Assembly: GCA_049597955.1 (NCBI GenBank)
Contig: JBMYND010000016.1
Coordinates: 1 to 6,344, forward strand
DNA from: JAYPAN01 sp049597955
GTDB lineage: Bacteria; Pseudomonadota; Alphaproteobacteria; RS24
Reading direction: 5' to 3'
Length of the DNA stretch: 6,344 nt
Shown piece after piece: positions 1 through 6,344 of the stretch. Position numbers and translations under genes: made by a program. Below the pieces are notes generated by a model. It worked only from the letters and a program-made list of their open reading frames with translations. It did not search any database and had not been told where the DNA came from. How positions within the stretch are numbered: the stretch's first letter is position 1; every line of letters starts with the position of its first letter.

Positions 1-81
1 CAGTCATTTTTGTGTAAACAGCCTCTAAATCTGCCTGAAAAGCGAAAAAAAAGCATCTCTATAGGGCAGAAATTAATATTT

Positions 82-105
82 TTTGCGTTATATATAAAGC
101 GCAAA
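82..105. promoter_or_regulatory. Imperfect 24-bp palindrome, candidate operator of the efflux operon
   Basis: The arms TTTGCG (82-87) and CGCAAA (100-105) are exact inverted repeats around a 12-bp AT-rich core, and 10 of the 12 symmetric base pairs match. The symmetry centre lies between 93 and 94, inside a TATATA/TATAAA stretch (91-98) that could act as a -10 element. The element ends 17 bp before the adaptor start codon. A dimeric repressor bound here would block transcription, as TetR- and MarR-type regulators do for many RND pumps. No regulator gene is visible in the window, so the binding protein is unknown. No convincing -35 box could be placed. The symmetry is read directly; the operator role is inferred. 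Confidence 0.45.
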
Positions 106-106
106 C

Positions 107-111
107 GGGGA
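107..111 (+). promoter_or_regulatory. Weak ribosome binding site for the adaptor gene
   Basis: A GGGGA run lies 11 bases before the ATG at 123, which is longer than the usual spacing. It is the only purine-rich, anti-Shine-Dalgarno-like stretch near this start. The region between it and the ATG is AT-rich and probably unstructured. Confidence 0.35.
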
Positions 112-122
112 TAATTATTTCA

Positions 123-1286
123 ATGGACTTCGACCCTGACAATCATGACAGTCAACCGATTGTTGAGAGCAAGCCTCGGCGGCGGCTTTTCAGCCCTGTC
201 GGCACGGCAATTTTGGTGTTTTTGGCGCTTATTGGCTGGCTGGCCAGCGGCATATTGTTCAATACGGACAAAGTAGAAGCCGCCAAGCCGATTAAGACAA
301 GCAGCGAGCTTAACCGCGCTTTCAAAGTTGTGGTGCGCGAGATTTCGGCACAGGCCTTCCCCAACACCATTATTTTGCAAGCGCGCAGCGAGGCCGATAA
401 GGTGGTCACCGTGGCGGCCGAAACCGGCGGCACCATAAGCCAATTGCCGGTGGAAAAAGGCGCTTTTGTGCAAAAAGGGCAAATCATTTGCCGCATTGAT
501 GTCGGCGCGCGCGAGGCCAATCTGGCGCAAGCCCGCGCCCAGCGCGATGCCCGCAAAATCGAATTCACGGCGGCGCAAAAATTGGTCAAGCAAGGGCATA
601 TGTCGAAAAGTCAAATGGCAGCGGCGCAAGCCGGATATGACGCCGCCGTTGCCGCTGTGAAGGCGGCTTTGGTAGAGCTTGAGCGCACGAAAATTCGCGC
701 CCCGTTTGACGGTATTCTCGATCGCCAGCCGGTGAAAATCGGTCATTACATGTCGCCGGGCCAGCCCTGCGGCATGGTGATTGATAAAGACCCGCTGCTG
801 ATTGTCGGCTATATCGCTGAAAATCAGGTCAATCGCATTTCCGTCGGCGATGGCGGCACCGCCAAATTATCGACCGGCGAATTGGCGCAAGGCAAAATCC
901 GCTATATTGCCGAAAGCCCCAATCTGACAACGCGCACATTCCGCGTTGAATTGGAAGTGGCCAATAAAGATTTGGCTTTGCGCGACGGCATGACCGCCGA
1001 ATTGGCCATTAATGCCGGTGAGGTGGTGGCCAGCCGCGTGCCGCAAAGCGTGCTGACGCTGGCCAATGATGGCCGTTTGGGCGTGCGCGTTGTCGATAAT
1101 GGCCGCGTCGCCTTGCGTCCGGTGCAGATTATTTCCGATGACCAAAACGGCGCGGTGGTGACCGGCCTTGCCGCTTCTGAAATGGTAATCGTGCGCGGCG
1201 GTGAATACACCCGCGACGGGCGCGAAGTTGAATTCGAGATGGAACAGACGGCCAATGCCGCCTTGCCATCGCGCGAGGCGCAATAA
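123..1286 (+). CDS. RND efflux system periplasmic adaptor subunit (membrane fusion protein)
   Basis: This is the periplasmic adaptor of a tripartite RND exporter, linking the inner-membrane permease to an outer-membrane channel. Residues 1-23 are a charged cytoplasmic tail ending in a PRRR stretch, and residues 24-46 are a hydrophobic signal anchor. There is no lipobox cysteine, so it is probably held by this helix rather than by lipid. A lipoyl half-motif follows at about 94-127 (GGTISQLPVEKGAFVQKGQ). An Ala/Gln/Lys-rich alpha hairpin spans about 128-188, and the second lipoyl half begins at KIRAPFDGIL (190-199). The beta-barrel domain is at about 225-298 and the membrane-proximal domain at about 299-370. 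At 387 aa it has the usual family length. The start is the first ATG after the AT-rich leader, and no in-frame ATG or GTG was found in the codons just upstream. It overlaps the permease gene by one base, so the two are translationally coupled. The family assignment is firm; the exported substrate is unknown. Confidence 0.95.
   Translation: MDFDPDNHDSQPIVESKPRRRLFSPVGTAILVFLALIGWLASGILFNTDKVEAAKPIKTSSELNRAFKVVVREISAQAFPNTIILQARSEADKVVTVAAETGGTISQLPVEKGAFVQKGQIICRIDVGAREANLAQARAQRDARKIEFTAAQKLVKQGHMSKSQMAAAQAGYDAAVAAVKAALVELERTKIRAPFDGILDRQPVKIGHYMSPGQPCGMVIDKDPLLIVGYIAENQVNRISVGDGGTAKLSTGELAQGKIRYIAESPNLTTRTFRVELEVANKDLALRDGMTAELAINAGEVVASRVPQSVLTLANDGRLGVRVVDNGRVALRPVQIISDDQNGAVVTGLAASEMVIVRGGEYTRDGREVEFEMEQTANAALPSREAQ
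1275..1278 (+). promoter_or_regulatory. Ribosome binding site of the permease gene, inside the adaptor gene
   Basis: GAGG lies 7 bases before the ATG at 1286, within the last codons of the adaptor. It supports starting the permease at the ATG of the TAATG overlap rather than at a downstream codon. Confidence 0.6.
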
Positions 1287-4200
1287 TGTATCGTTTCGTC
1301 ACAGCCGCGATGGGGCGCAGCCGCGCCGTGCTGACCATTTTGGCGGCGCTGCTCTTGGGCGGCCTGTCCTCTTACATCTCGCTGCCGCGCGAAGCTGACC
1401 CTGATATTCCGATACCGATTATTTATGTCGGCGTTGTTTTGCCCGGCATTTCTCCGGCTGATGCGGAGCGACTTTTGGTCAAACCGATGGAGTTGGAACT
1501 GCGCACGCTGACCGGGCTGAAAGAAATGCAATCGGTTTCAGCACAAAATTATGGTGCCGTGCTGCTTGAGTTTGATGTCAGCTTTGACGAAGACCAAGCG
1601 CTGCTCGATGTGCGCGAAAAAATGGATCAAGTGCGGCCTGAACTGCCTGATGATGCCGAAGAACCGGACGTACGCGAATTCAATGCCGGTTTGTTTCCGG
1701 TCATTATGGTCAATCTGACGAGCAATGACAGTGAGCGCGAGCTTTATCGCCATGCCAAAATGCTCAAGGAAGAAATTTCCGGCATGCCCAATGTATTGGA
1801 GGCCAAGCTGGTCGGCCAACGCGAGGAAGTGCTGGAAATTGTCATCGACTCGCGCGCGATGGAAAACTACAACATCACCGCCAATGAGCTTTATTCGGTT
1901 TTGGCGCGCAATAATCAGCTTATTCCGGCGGGCAGTATTGATAGCGGTCAGGGGCGCTTTTCGCTCTCCGTGCCCGGTCTGGTCGAGAGCGAGGCCGATA
2001 TCGGTCAAATCCCCATTAAATCGCGCGGCGATGCGGTGGTGCAGCTCAGCGATATTGCCGAAGTGCGCCGCACTTTTAAGGACCAAGATATTTATGCCCG
2101 TTTCAACGGCGCGCCGACCATTTCCATTGAAGTCGTCAAACGCCTCGGCTCGAACATTGTTCAAACGACCCAGCAAGTGCGCGATCTGACCCATGAATAT
2201 ACGGCGGACTGGCCGGACACTATTGAAGTCGATTTTTCATCTGATATTTCCGATTTCATTTTCGAGATGATTGGCTCGCTGGAGACCTCAATTTCCAACG
2301 CCATCATGCTGGTGATGATTTTGGTCATTGCCGCGCTCGGCTTACGCTCGGCCTTATTGGTCGGCTTGTCCATTCCCACTTCTTTTCTCGTCGGCTTTTT
2401 GATTGTCGATTTGATGGGCATGACGCTGAATATGATGATTATGTTCGGCTTCATCTTATCGGTCGGTATTCTGGTCGATGGTGCCATTGTTGTGGTCGAA
2501 TATGCGGACCGCAAAATGGCTGAAGGCATGCATCGGCGCGAGGCCTATGCGATGGCATCATCGCGAATGTTCTGGCCCATTTTATCGTCAACCGCCACAA
2601 CATTGGCGGCTTTTGGCCCGATGCTACTTTGGCCGGGCGTCAGCGGCAAATTCATGTCCTATTTGCCGATAACGGTGATTATTCTGCTCAGCGCCTCTTT
2701 GGCCACGGTGATGTTGTTCCTGCCGGTCATTGGCGGTTTGTTCGGCAAATCAGAGCAAGAAGGCGATGAATTATTGAGCAGCCTGTCCGGCGAAAAGCGC
2801 ATTAATGTGCGCGACATGAAGGGTATGACGGGTCGTTATTTACGGCTTTTGAAAATGTGCATGAACTGGCCTTTGACGACCATTGCCACCGCCGTTGCCC
2901 TGCTGACCACAGTCGTTATTTTGTTTGGCGAATATAATAATGGTGTTGAGTTTTCCGGCTCAATTGAACCGCATCAGGTCAATGTGCTGGTCAAAGGGCG
3001 CGGCAATCTCTCTGTTGAAGAAGCCGATTTCGCCACCAAGCTGGTGGAAAGCATTATTCTCGATATCCCCGGTGTCGATAACGCCTTTTCGCAAGCAGGA
3101 CCGTCAATCGGCGGCGGTGACGGCGCACCCAATATGGGTGATGGCCGAATACCGGCTGACACGATTGGTATAATTCGGGTCGAATTCACACATTTCTCGA
3201 CCCGTGTGCCGGCCTCGCAAATTGTCCGCGAGATTAACGAGCGCGCTGACCGCTTTGCCGGCATTGAGGTTGAAATCAAAGAACGCGAGCAAGGCCCGCC
3301 GCAAGGCAAAGGCATTGAGATTGAAGTGAGCGGGCAAGACCTCAGCGAATTGACCGAAGTGGCCGACTTGATGACGCAATATATGCAAAGCCGTGACGAA
3401 CTTTATATTGACGTTGAAAACACGCTTCCCCTGCCCGGCATTGAGTGGAATTTGAGCGTTGACCGCGAAGCGGCAGGTCGTTTCCAAGCCGATATTGTAA
3501 CCGTCGGCAATGTTATCCAATTGGTGACCAATGGTATTCTTATCGGCCATTACCGCCCTGACGACAGCGACGATGAAATCGAAATACGCGCCCGATACCC
3601 TTATGGCGCACGCTCCTTTGACAGGCTTGACCAATTGCGCGTGCTGACCCCGGCGGGCAATGTGCCGATTACCAATTTCGTCAAACGCGAGCCGGCAGAA
3701 AAGCGCGACGCAATCAGTCGCATAGACGGACAGCGCGTTATTCAAGTGCAAGCCGCTATGGCGGTAAATCCGGAAACCGGCATCGAATATTTGGCCACTG
3801 ATTTGGAAAATGATTTCAAACAATGGATGGCGACACAAGACTTCGTGCCCTCAAGCGTGAAGTGGCGCCTGCGCGGTGCCAATGAAGAAGCCGAAGAGGC
3901 TGCCGCCTTCCTCGGGCGCGCCATGATTGCTTCGCTCATGTTGATGTTCATTATTCTGCTGATGCAGTTCAACAGCTTATATTGCACCTTGCTGACGCTC
4001 TCTACCGTGGTGTTGTCCACCATTGGTGTATTGCTGGGCATGATTTTGACCGGCCAGGTCTTCTCAGTCATCATGACCGGCACAGGTGTTGTCGCTTTGG
4101 CCGGTATTGTGGTCAATAATTCCATTGTGCTGATTGATACTTATCAGCGCCTATTGGAGACTGGCATGGATAAGGTCGATGTGATTTTGAAAACCGCAGG

Positions 4201-4504
4201 CCAGCGCTTGCGGCCGATTTTGCTGACCACCGTTACCACCATGATTGGCCTTTTCCCAATGGCCATTCAAGCGTCGATTAAGGTTATCGATCGGTCGATT
4301 GAATTTGGCGAACCGACGGCCGCTTGGTGGGTGCAGCTTTCAACAGCGATTATTTTCGGCCTCGGATTTTCAACTTTGCTGACACTTATTCTCGTGCCTG
4401 TCATGTTGCATTTGCCCGATTATTTGCGCACCAAGCTGAGCCGTCTTCCCGGTTCTTCGAGTTTGCGCGATGCCATGCGTGGCACCGATTCCCCTGCTGA
4501 ATAA
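1286..4504 (+). CDS. RND efflux transporter permease subunit (AcrB/ACR_tran family)
   Basis: This is an inner-membrane resistance-nodulation-division permease, expected to work as a trimer that exports substrates using the proton gradient. At 1072 aa it is full length. TM1 is at about 12-33, followed by the first porter domain with the family signature at 48-62 (VGVVLPGISPADAER). TM2-TM6 lie at about 335-484 and TM7 at about 530-547. The second large periplasmic domain spans about 548-876, and TM8-TM12 lie at about 877-1042. TM4 carries LVDGAIVVVE (396-405), with D398 as the single acidic residue where AcrB has an Asp pair. TM10 carries GIVVNNSIVLID (940-951), with Asn at the AcrB Lys940 position. 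TM11 begins with the conserved RLRPILLTT motif (974-982). A Gly-rich loop is at 605-620. The gene ends in tandem stops TAA-TAG. The sequence looks closer to hydrophobe/amphiphile exporters than to CusA-type metal pumps, but the substrate cannot be assigned. It depends on the adjacent adaptor and an unlinked outer-membrane channel. Confidence 0.96.
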   Translation: MYRFVTAAMGRSRAVLTILAALLLGGLSSYISLPREADPDIPIPIIYVGVVLPGISPADAERLLVKPMELELRTLTGLKEMQSVSAQNYGAVLLEFDVSFDEDQALLDVREKMDQVRPELPDDAEEPDVREFNAGLFPVIMVNLTSNDSERELYRHAKMLKEEISGMPNVLEAKLVGQREEVLEIVIDSRAMENYNITANELYSVLARNNQLIPAGSIDSGQGRFSLSVPGLVESEADIGQIPIKSRGDAVVQLSDIAEVRRTFKDQDIYARFNGAPTISIEVVKRLGSNIVQTTQQVRDLTHEYTADWPDTIEVDFSSDISDFIFEMIGSLETSISNAIMLVMILVIAALGLRSALLVGLSIPTSFLVGFLIVDLMGMTLNMMIMFGFILSVGILVDGAIVVVEYADRKMAEGMHRREAYAMASSRMFWPILSSTATTLAAFGPMLLWPGVSGKFMSYLPITVIILLSASLATVMLFLPVIGGLFGKSEQEGDELLSSLSGEKRINVRDMKGMTGRYLRLLKMCMNWPLTTIATAVALLTTVVILFGEYNNGVEFSGSIEPHQVNVLVKGRGNLSVEEADFATKLVESIILDIPGVDNAFSQAGPSIGGGDGAPNMGDGRIPADTIGIIRVEFTHFSTRVPASQIVREINERADRFAGIEVEIKEREQGPPQGKGIEIEVSGQDLSELTEVADLMTQYMQSRDELYIDVENTLPLPGIEWNLSVDREAAGRFQADIVTVGNVIQLVTNGILIGHYRPDDSDDEIEIRARYPYGARSFDRLDQLRVLTPAGNVPITNFVKREPAEKRDAISRIDGQRVIQVQAAMAVNPETGIEYLATDLENDFKQWMATQDFVPSSVKWRLRGANEEAEEAAAFLGRAMIASLMLMFIILLMQFNSLYCTLLTLSTVVLSTIGVLLGMILTGQVFSVIMTGTGVVALAGIVVNNSIVLIDTYQRLLETGMDKVDVILKTAGQRLRPILLTTVTTMIGLFPMAIQASIKVIDRSIEFGEPTAAWWVQLSTAIIFGLGFSTLLTLILVPVMLHLPDYLRTKLSRLPGSSSLRDAMRGTDSPAE

Positions 4505-4517
4505 TAGAGCGGCGCAA
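4505..4517. other. 13-bp convergent intergenic gap without a clear terminator
   Basis: This gap separates the stop of the permease (+ strand) from the stop of pssA (- strand). It contains a second in-frame stop (TAG, 4505-4507) for the permease and is too short for a stem-loop. A 5-bp stem (TGCCA/TGGCA, 4471-4484) lies inside the permease 3' end but is not followed by a T-run. The two transcripts therefore probably overlap at their 3' ends. Confidence 0.6.
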
Positions 4518-5306
4518 TCAACCCTGTTTGAAACGCCAATAGGCATAAGCGCTGATCGGCAGAACCGCGTAATAGGCGACGCTCATGGCTGTCAGGGTAA
4601 GCCAGGGGAAGGTGAACAGCATCACCGCCATAAGGCCGATAAACAACATAAGCGGCAGCACCAAGTCGCGGCGAATATGGGTCAATCCCTTGCCTGAGAA
4701 AGTCGGCAAGGTTGAAACCATGAGCAGCCCGACAATAATCGTATTGGCGAGAATGAATGAGGGATATTTAGACAAATCAACAATCTCGGCCACTTGCAGA
4801 TAAATCGGCAACATCACTAGCCCACCGGCTGAGGGAGACGGCACGCCGATAAAAAACCTTGTCTTCCATGCAGGCCGGTCGGCCTCTTCCATATCGACAT
4901 TAAAGCGCGCCAAGCGAAGCGCACAGCACACGGAATAAACCAGAATAATGGCCCAGCCGAGACGGCCCGTCGATTGCAGCGCCCACAGATAAACCAGCAA
5001 AACCGGCGCGATGCCGAAATTTACAAAATCGGTCAGCGAGTCGAGTTGCGCGCCAAGCGGGCTTTCTGCTTTCAAAAGCCGCGCCAAGCGTCCGTCAAAA
5101 GCGTCAAGAAAACCGGCAATGACAATGCACATAACGGCCAGTTCAAAACGCCCTTCCAGCCCTTGCCGCACGGCCGTCAAGCCGAGGCAAAGTGCCAGCA
5201 AGGTCACCATATTCGGAATAATGCGCCGAATGGGAAAACGCCGACTCTTCAAGCTTTCAGCCACTCTCTGGCGGCGCGGCGCCTCTTTTGCCTTGTTCTC
5301 GCTCAT
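4518..5306 (-). CDS. pssA: CDP-diacylglycerol-serine O-phosphatidyltransferase (phosphatidylserine synthase)
   Basis: This integral membrane enzyme transfers the phosphatidyl group of CDP-diacylglycerol to L-serine, releasing CMP and phosphatidylserine. The CDP-alcohol phosphotransferase signature DxxDGxxAR-x8-GxxxDxxxD is complete at residues 68-93, with metal/substrate Asp residues D68, D71, D89 and D93, plus G72, A75, R76 and G85. A second conserved segment, FIGVPSPSAGG (152-162), is typical of the small membrane (type II) PssA family, unlike the unrelated phospholipase-D-like PssA of E. coli. Several hydrophobic helices follow the basic N-terminal tail (residues 1-28), including about 29-48, 53-67, 96-133, 160-176, 185-200 and 214-255. 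At 262 aa it is a normal length. It starts one base after the psd stop codon and has no good Shine-Dalgarno sequence of its own, which suggests translational coupling to psd, whose enzyme uses its product. Confidence 0.95.
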   Translation of the reverse strand: MSENKAKEAPRRQRVAESLKSRRFPIRRIIPNMVTLLALCLGLTAVRQGLEGRFELAVMCIVIAGFLDAFDGRLARLLKAESPLGAQLDSLTDFVNFGIAPVLLVYLWALQSTGRLGWAIILVYSVCCALRLARFNVDMEEADRPAWKTRFFIGVPSPSAGGLVMLPIYLQVAEIVDLSKYPSFILANTIIVGLLMVSTLPTFSGKGLTHIRRDLVLPLMLFIGLMAVMLFTFPWLTLTAMSVAYYAVLPISAYAYWRFKQG

Positions 5307-5307
5307 T

Positions 5308-6000
5308 TTACGTCGTCAGCGTCTCGCGCTCTTTCTCTTTTGATTTCAAATCCGCTAGCACGGTTTCACCGGCAATGGCCGACTGCCCGATGGCCACACG
5401 CGGCACGCCATCTTTCGGCAGATAAACATCGCAGCGACTGCCGAAACGAATAAGCCCAAAACGCTCACCGGCATGAAATTCCTGCTCTTCATGCGCGAAA
5501 CACAAAATACGCCGCGCCACCAAACCGGCGATTTGCACGACGACAATTTGCTTGCCGCCTTCGGCTTCCACCAAAAGTGACTGGCGCTCATTGGCGTCGC
5601 TGGCTTTATCCAAATCAGCGCTTAAAAACTGACCGGTGCGATACAGCGATTTCACCACCTTGCCGCTCACCGGCATGCGATTGACGTGACAGTTAAACAC
5701 ATTCATGAAAACAGAAATGCGCGGCAAGGCCTCATCACCAAGCCCCAATTCGGGCGGCGGCACGGCTTCGGTAATCATATTCACCACACCATCCGCCGGT
5801 GATACGACAAGTCCGCGGCGCTGCGGTGTAACCCGAGCCGGGTCGCGGAAGAACCACGCGCACCACAAGGTCAAGATAACCCCGACCCAACCCAATAAGT
5901 CCGACACGAAAAACAACAGCAGTGTCAGAAAGGCGAAAATCGCAATAAAGCGGAAGCCTTCAGGGTGAATGGGAAACAGCACTGATTTCAATGCGCGCAT
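5308..6000 (-). CDS. psd: Phosphatidylserine decarboxylase proenzyme, short pyruvoyl type
   Basis: This enzyme decarboxylates phosphatidylserine to phosphatidylethanolamine at the inner membrane. It is made as a proenzyme that cuts itself between Gly and Ser and turns the serine into a pyruvoyl cofactor. The likely cleavage site is G187-S188 in RFGSR (185-189; codons at 5437-5442), giving a beta chain of 187 residues and an alpha chain of 43. Other family motifs are FFRDP (50-54), SPADG (67-71, with the conserved D70) and FMNVFNCHVNRMP (98-110, with H105). Two hydrophobic helices at about 17-33 and 36-50 should anchor the N-terminus. At 230 aa it belongs to the short family found in alphaproteobacteria and some archaea, not the longer E. 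coli form ending its beta chain at LGST. The start ATG has a well-placed AGGAG. The gene lies 13 bp after the cimA-like gene and 1 bp before pssA. Confidence 0.95.
   Translation of the reverse strand: MRALKSVLFPIHPEGFRFIAIFAFLTLLLFFVSDLLGWVGVILTLWCAWFFRDPARVTPQRRGLVVSPADGVVNMITEAVPPPELGLGDEALPRISVFMNVFNCHVNRMPVSGKVVKSLYRTGQFLSADLDKASDANERQSLLVEAEGGKQIVVVQIAGLVARRILCFAHEEQEFHAGERFGLIRFGSRCDVYLPKDGVPRVAIGQSAIAGETVLADLKSKEKERETLTT
5437..5442 (-). other. Psd self-cleavage site codons (Gly187-Ser188)
   Basis: The codons GGC (Gly187) and AGT (Ser188) encode the predicted scissile bond. Serine 188 would become the N-terminal pyruvoyl group of the alpha chain. The placement rests on the conserved FGS context and on the short remaining C-terminal chain, which is typical of the family. 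Confidence 0.8.
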
Positions 6001-6007
6001 TATTTAT

Positions 6008-6012
6008 CTCCT
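6008..6012 (-). promoter_or_regulatory. Ribosome binding site of psd
   Basis: AGGAG on the minus strand lies 7 bases before the psd ATG (5998-6000), in the 13-bp gap after the upstream gene's TGA (6014-6016). It fixes the psd start and allows psd to be translated independently within the operon. Confidence 0.8.
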
Positions 6013-6013
6013 A

Positions 6014-6344
6014 TCAGGCGGTTTCCGGCACAGCCGAAACGCCGTCTTTGAAAAGCTTATACACCACTGCATCGTTTAACGCTTCAAAAGAAGCGACAAC
6101 AATGTTCGGGTTAACACCAATGGTGCGCCAGCTATCGCCAGCATCATCGACACTTTCAATCGTCACGCGCGTGACGGCTTCCGTGCCGGTGTTCAAAATC
6201 CGCACCTTAAAATCAATTAGGCGCATGGTGTCGATGGTCTTGGCATAGCGTTTTAAATCGCCGCGCAAAGCCATGTCCAACGCATTAATCGGGCCATTCC
6301 CCGTGCCCTTGCCCTCAACCGTCTCACCATCAATGACCAGCGAC
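6014..6344 (-). CDS. cimA: Citramalate synthase (C-terminal part; gene continues beyond the window edge)
   Basis: Only the last 109 codons are present; the N-terminal catalytic TIM barrel lies outside the window. The visible part is the C-terminal regulatory/dimerisation domain shared by 2-isopropylmalate synthase and citramalate synthase. It begins with GKGTGNGPINALDMALR, the GxGNGPxxALDxALR signature (on the minus strand just inside the window edge). Next come LIDFKVRILN and the segment AVTRVTIES, then WRTIGVNPNIVVASFEALNDAVVYKL. That last segment, especially GVNPNIVxASxEAL, points to the citramalate synthase subgroup (acetyl-CoA plus pyruvate to citramalate, leading to 2-oxobutanoate and isoleucine) rather than to LeuA. 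The start of the reading frame is missing, so apparent start codons inside it (such as the TTG at 6280) are not real starts. The gene ends 13 bp before psd and is probably in the same transcript. A LeuA-like paralogue of other specificity remains possible without the catalytic domain. Confidence 0.85.
   Translation of the reverse strand, partial: SLVIDGETVEGKGTGNGPINALDMALRGDLKRYAKTIDTMRLIDFKVRILNTGTEAVTRVTIESVDDAGDSWRTIGVNPNIVVASFEALNDAVVYKLFKDGVSAVPETA

Noticed and set aside
74..79. TAATAT as a -10 box of the efflux promoter
   Set aside because: No acceptable -35 element lies 16-18 bp upstream. In such AT-rich sequence a match of this quality is expected by chance.
120..746. Long open frame on the minus strand opposite the adaptor gene
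   Set aside because: It lies wholly antisense to a clear RND adaptor, has no recognisable domain and looks like a codon-bias shadow of the real gene.
1538..2194. 218-codon open frame antisense to the permease
   Set aside because: The forward frame is an unbroken RND permease with conserved motifs. The antisense product is rich in His, Arg and Ile without any family signature.
3104..3838. 244-codon open frame antisense to the permease
   Set aside because: As above, no domain or ribosome binding site supports it, and the forward strand encodes the conserved second porter domain.
4471..4484. TGCCA/TGGCA stem-loop near the permease 3' end as a terminator
   Set aside because: The stem is only 5 bp, lies within the coding sequence and is not followed by a T-run.
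4974..5453. 159-codon open frame on the plus strand across pssA and psd
   Set aside because: It crosses two well-supported minus-strand genes and their junction, and its product has low-complexity composition with no motif.
1..6344. CRISPR arrays, tRNA or rRNA genes, insertion sequences, phage or defence genes
   Set aside because: No direct repeats with spacers, RNA gene signatures, transposase motifs or terminal inverted repeats were seen. Nearly all the sequence is accounted for by five housekeeping or transport genes.

Overview
No previously undescribed system is evident in this window. It is an ordinary chromosomal segment, densely packed with genes, and the protein sequences and layout most resemble an alphaproteobacterium. 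Three things point that way: the short Psd and type-II-like PssA pair lying side by side, the inner-membrane-anchored RND adaptor with its permease, and the moderate GC with many GCG, CGC and GGC codons. The taxonomic call is an inference from protein style only.

Layout: (1) Bases 1-122 are an AT-rich leader with no visible gene. It holds a 24-bp imperfect palindrome (82-105) that overlaps AT-rich -10-like sequence just ahead of the first gene, so it is a candidate operator. (2) Bases 123-4504 on the + strand hold a two-gene RND efflux operon: a periplasmic adaptor (387 aa) and an RND permease (1072 aa), overlapping by one base at TAATG. No outer-membrane channel gene is present. (3) Bases 4518-6344 on the - strand hold three co-directional genes read right to left. 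They are the C-terminal end of a citramalate-synthase-like protein (cut by the window edge), phosphatidylserine decarboxylase (psd) and CDP-diacylglycerol-serine O-phosphatidyltransferase (pssA). They are separated by 13 bp and 1 bp. The two blocks converge, with only 13 bp between the stop codons and no clear terminator.

Function: the adaptor and permease should form the inner-membrane and periplasmic part of a proton-driven tripartite exporter that borrows a TolC-like channel encoded elsewhere. The substrate cannot be read from sequence. PssA makes phosphatidylserine from CDP-diacylglycerol and serine, and Psd decarboxylates it to phosphatidylethanolamine, so the pair is the complete PE branch. 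The citramalate-synthase-like gene belongs to 2-oxobutanoate/isoleucine synthesis and appears co-transcribed with the lipid genes. The points most worth a second look are the palindrome, the non-AcrB-like proton-relay residues of the permease, and the linkage of cimA to the PE genes.
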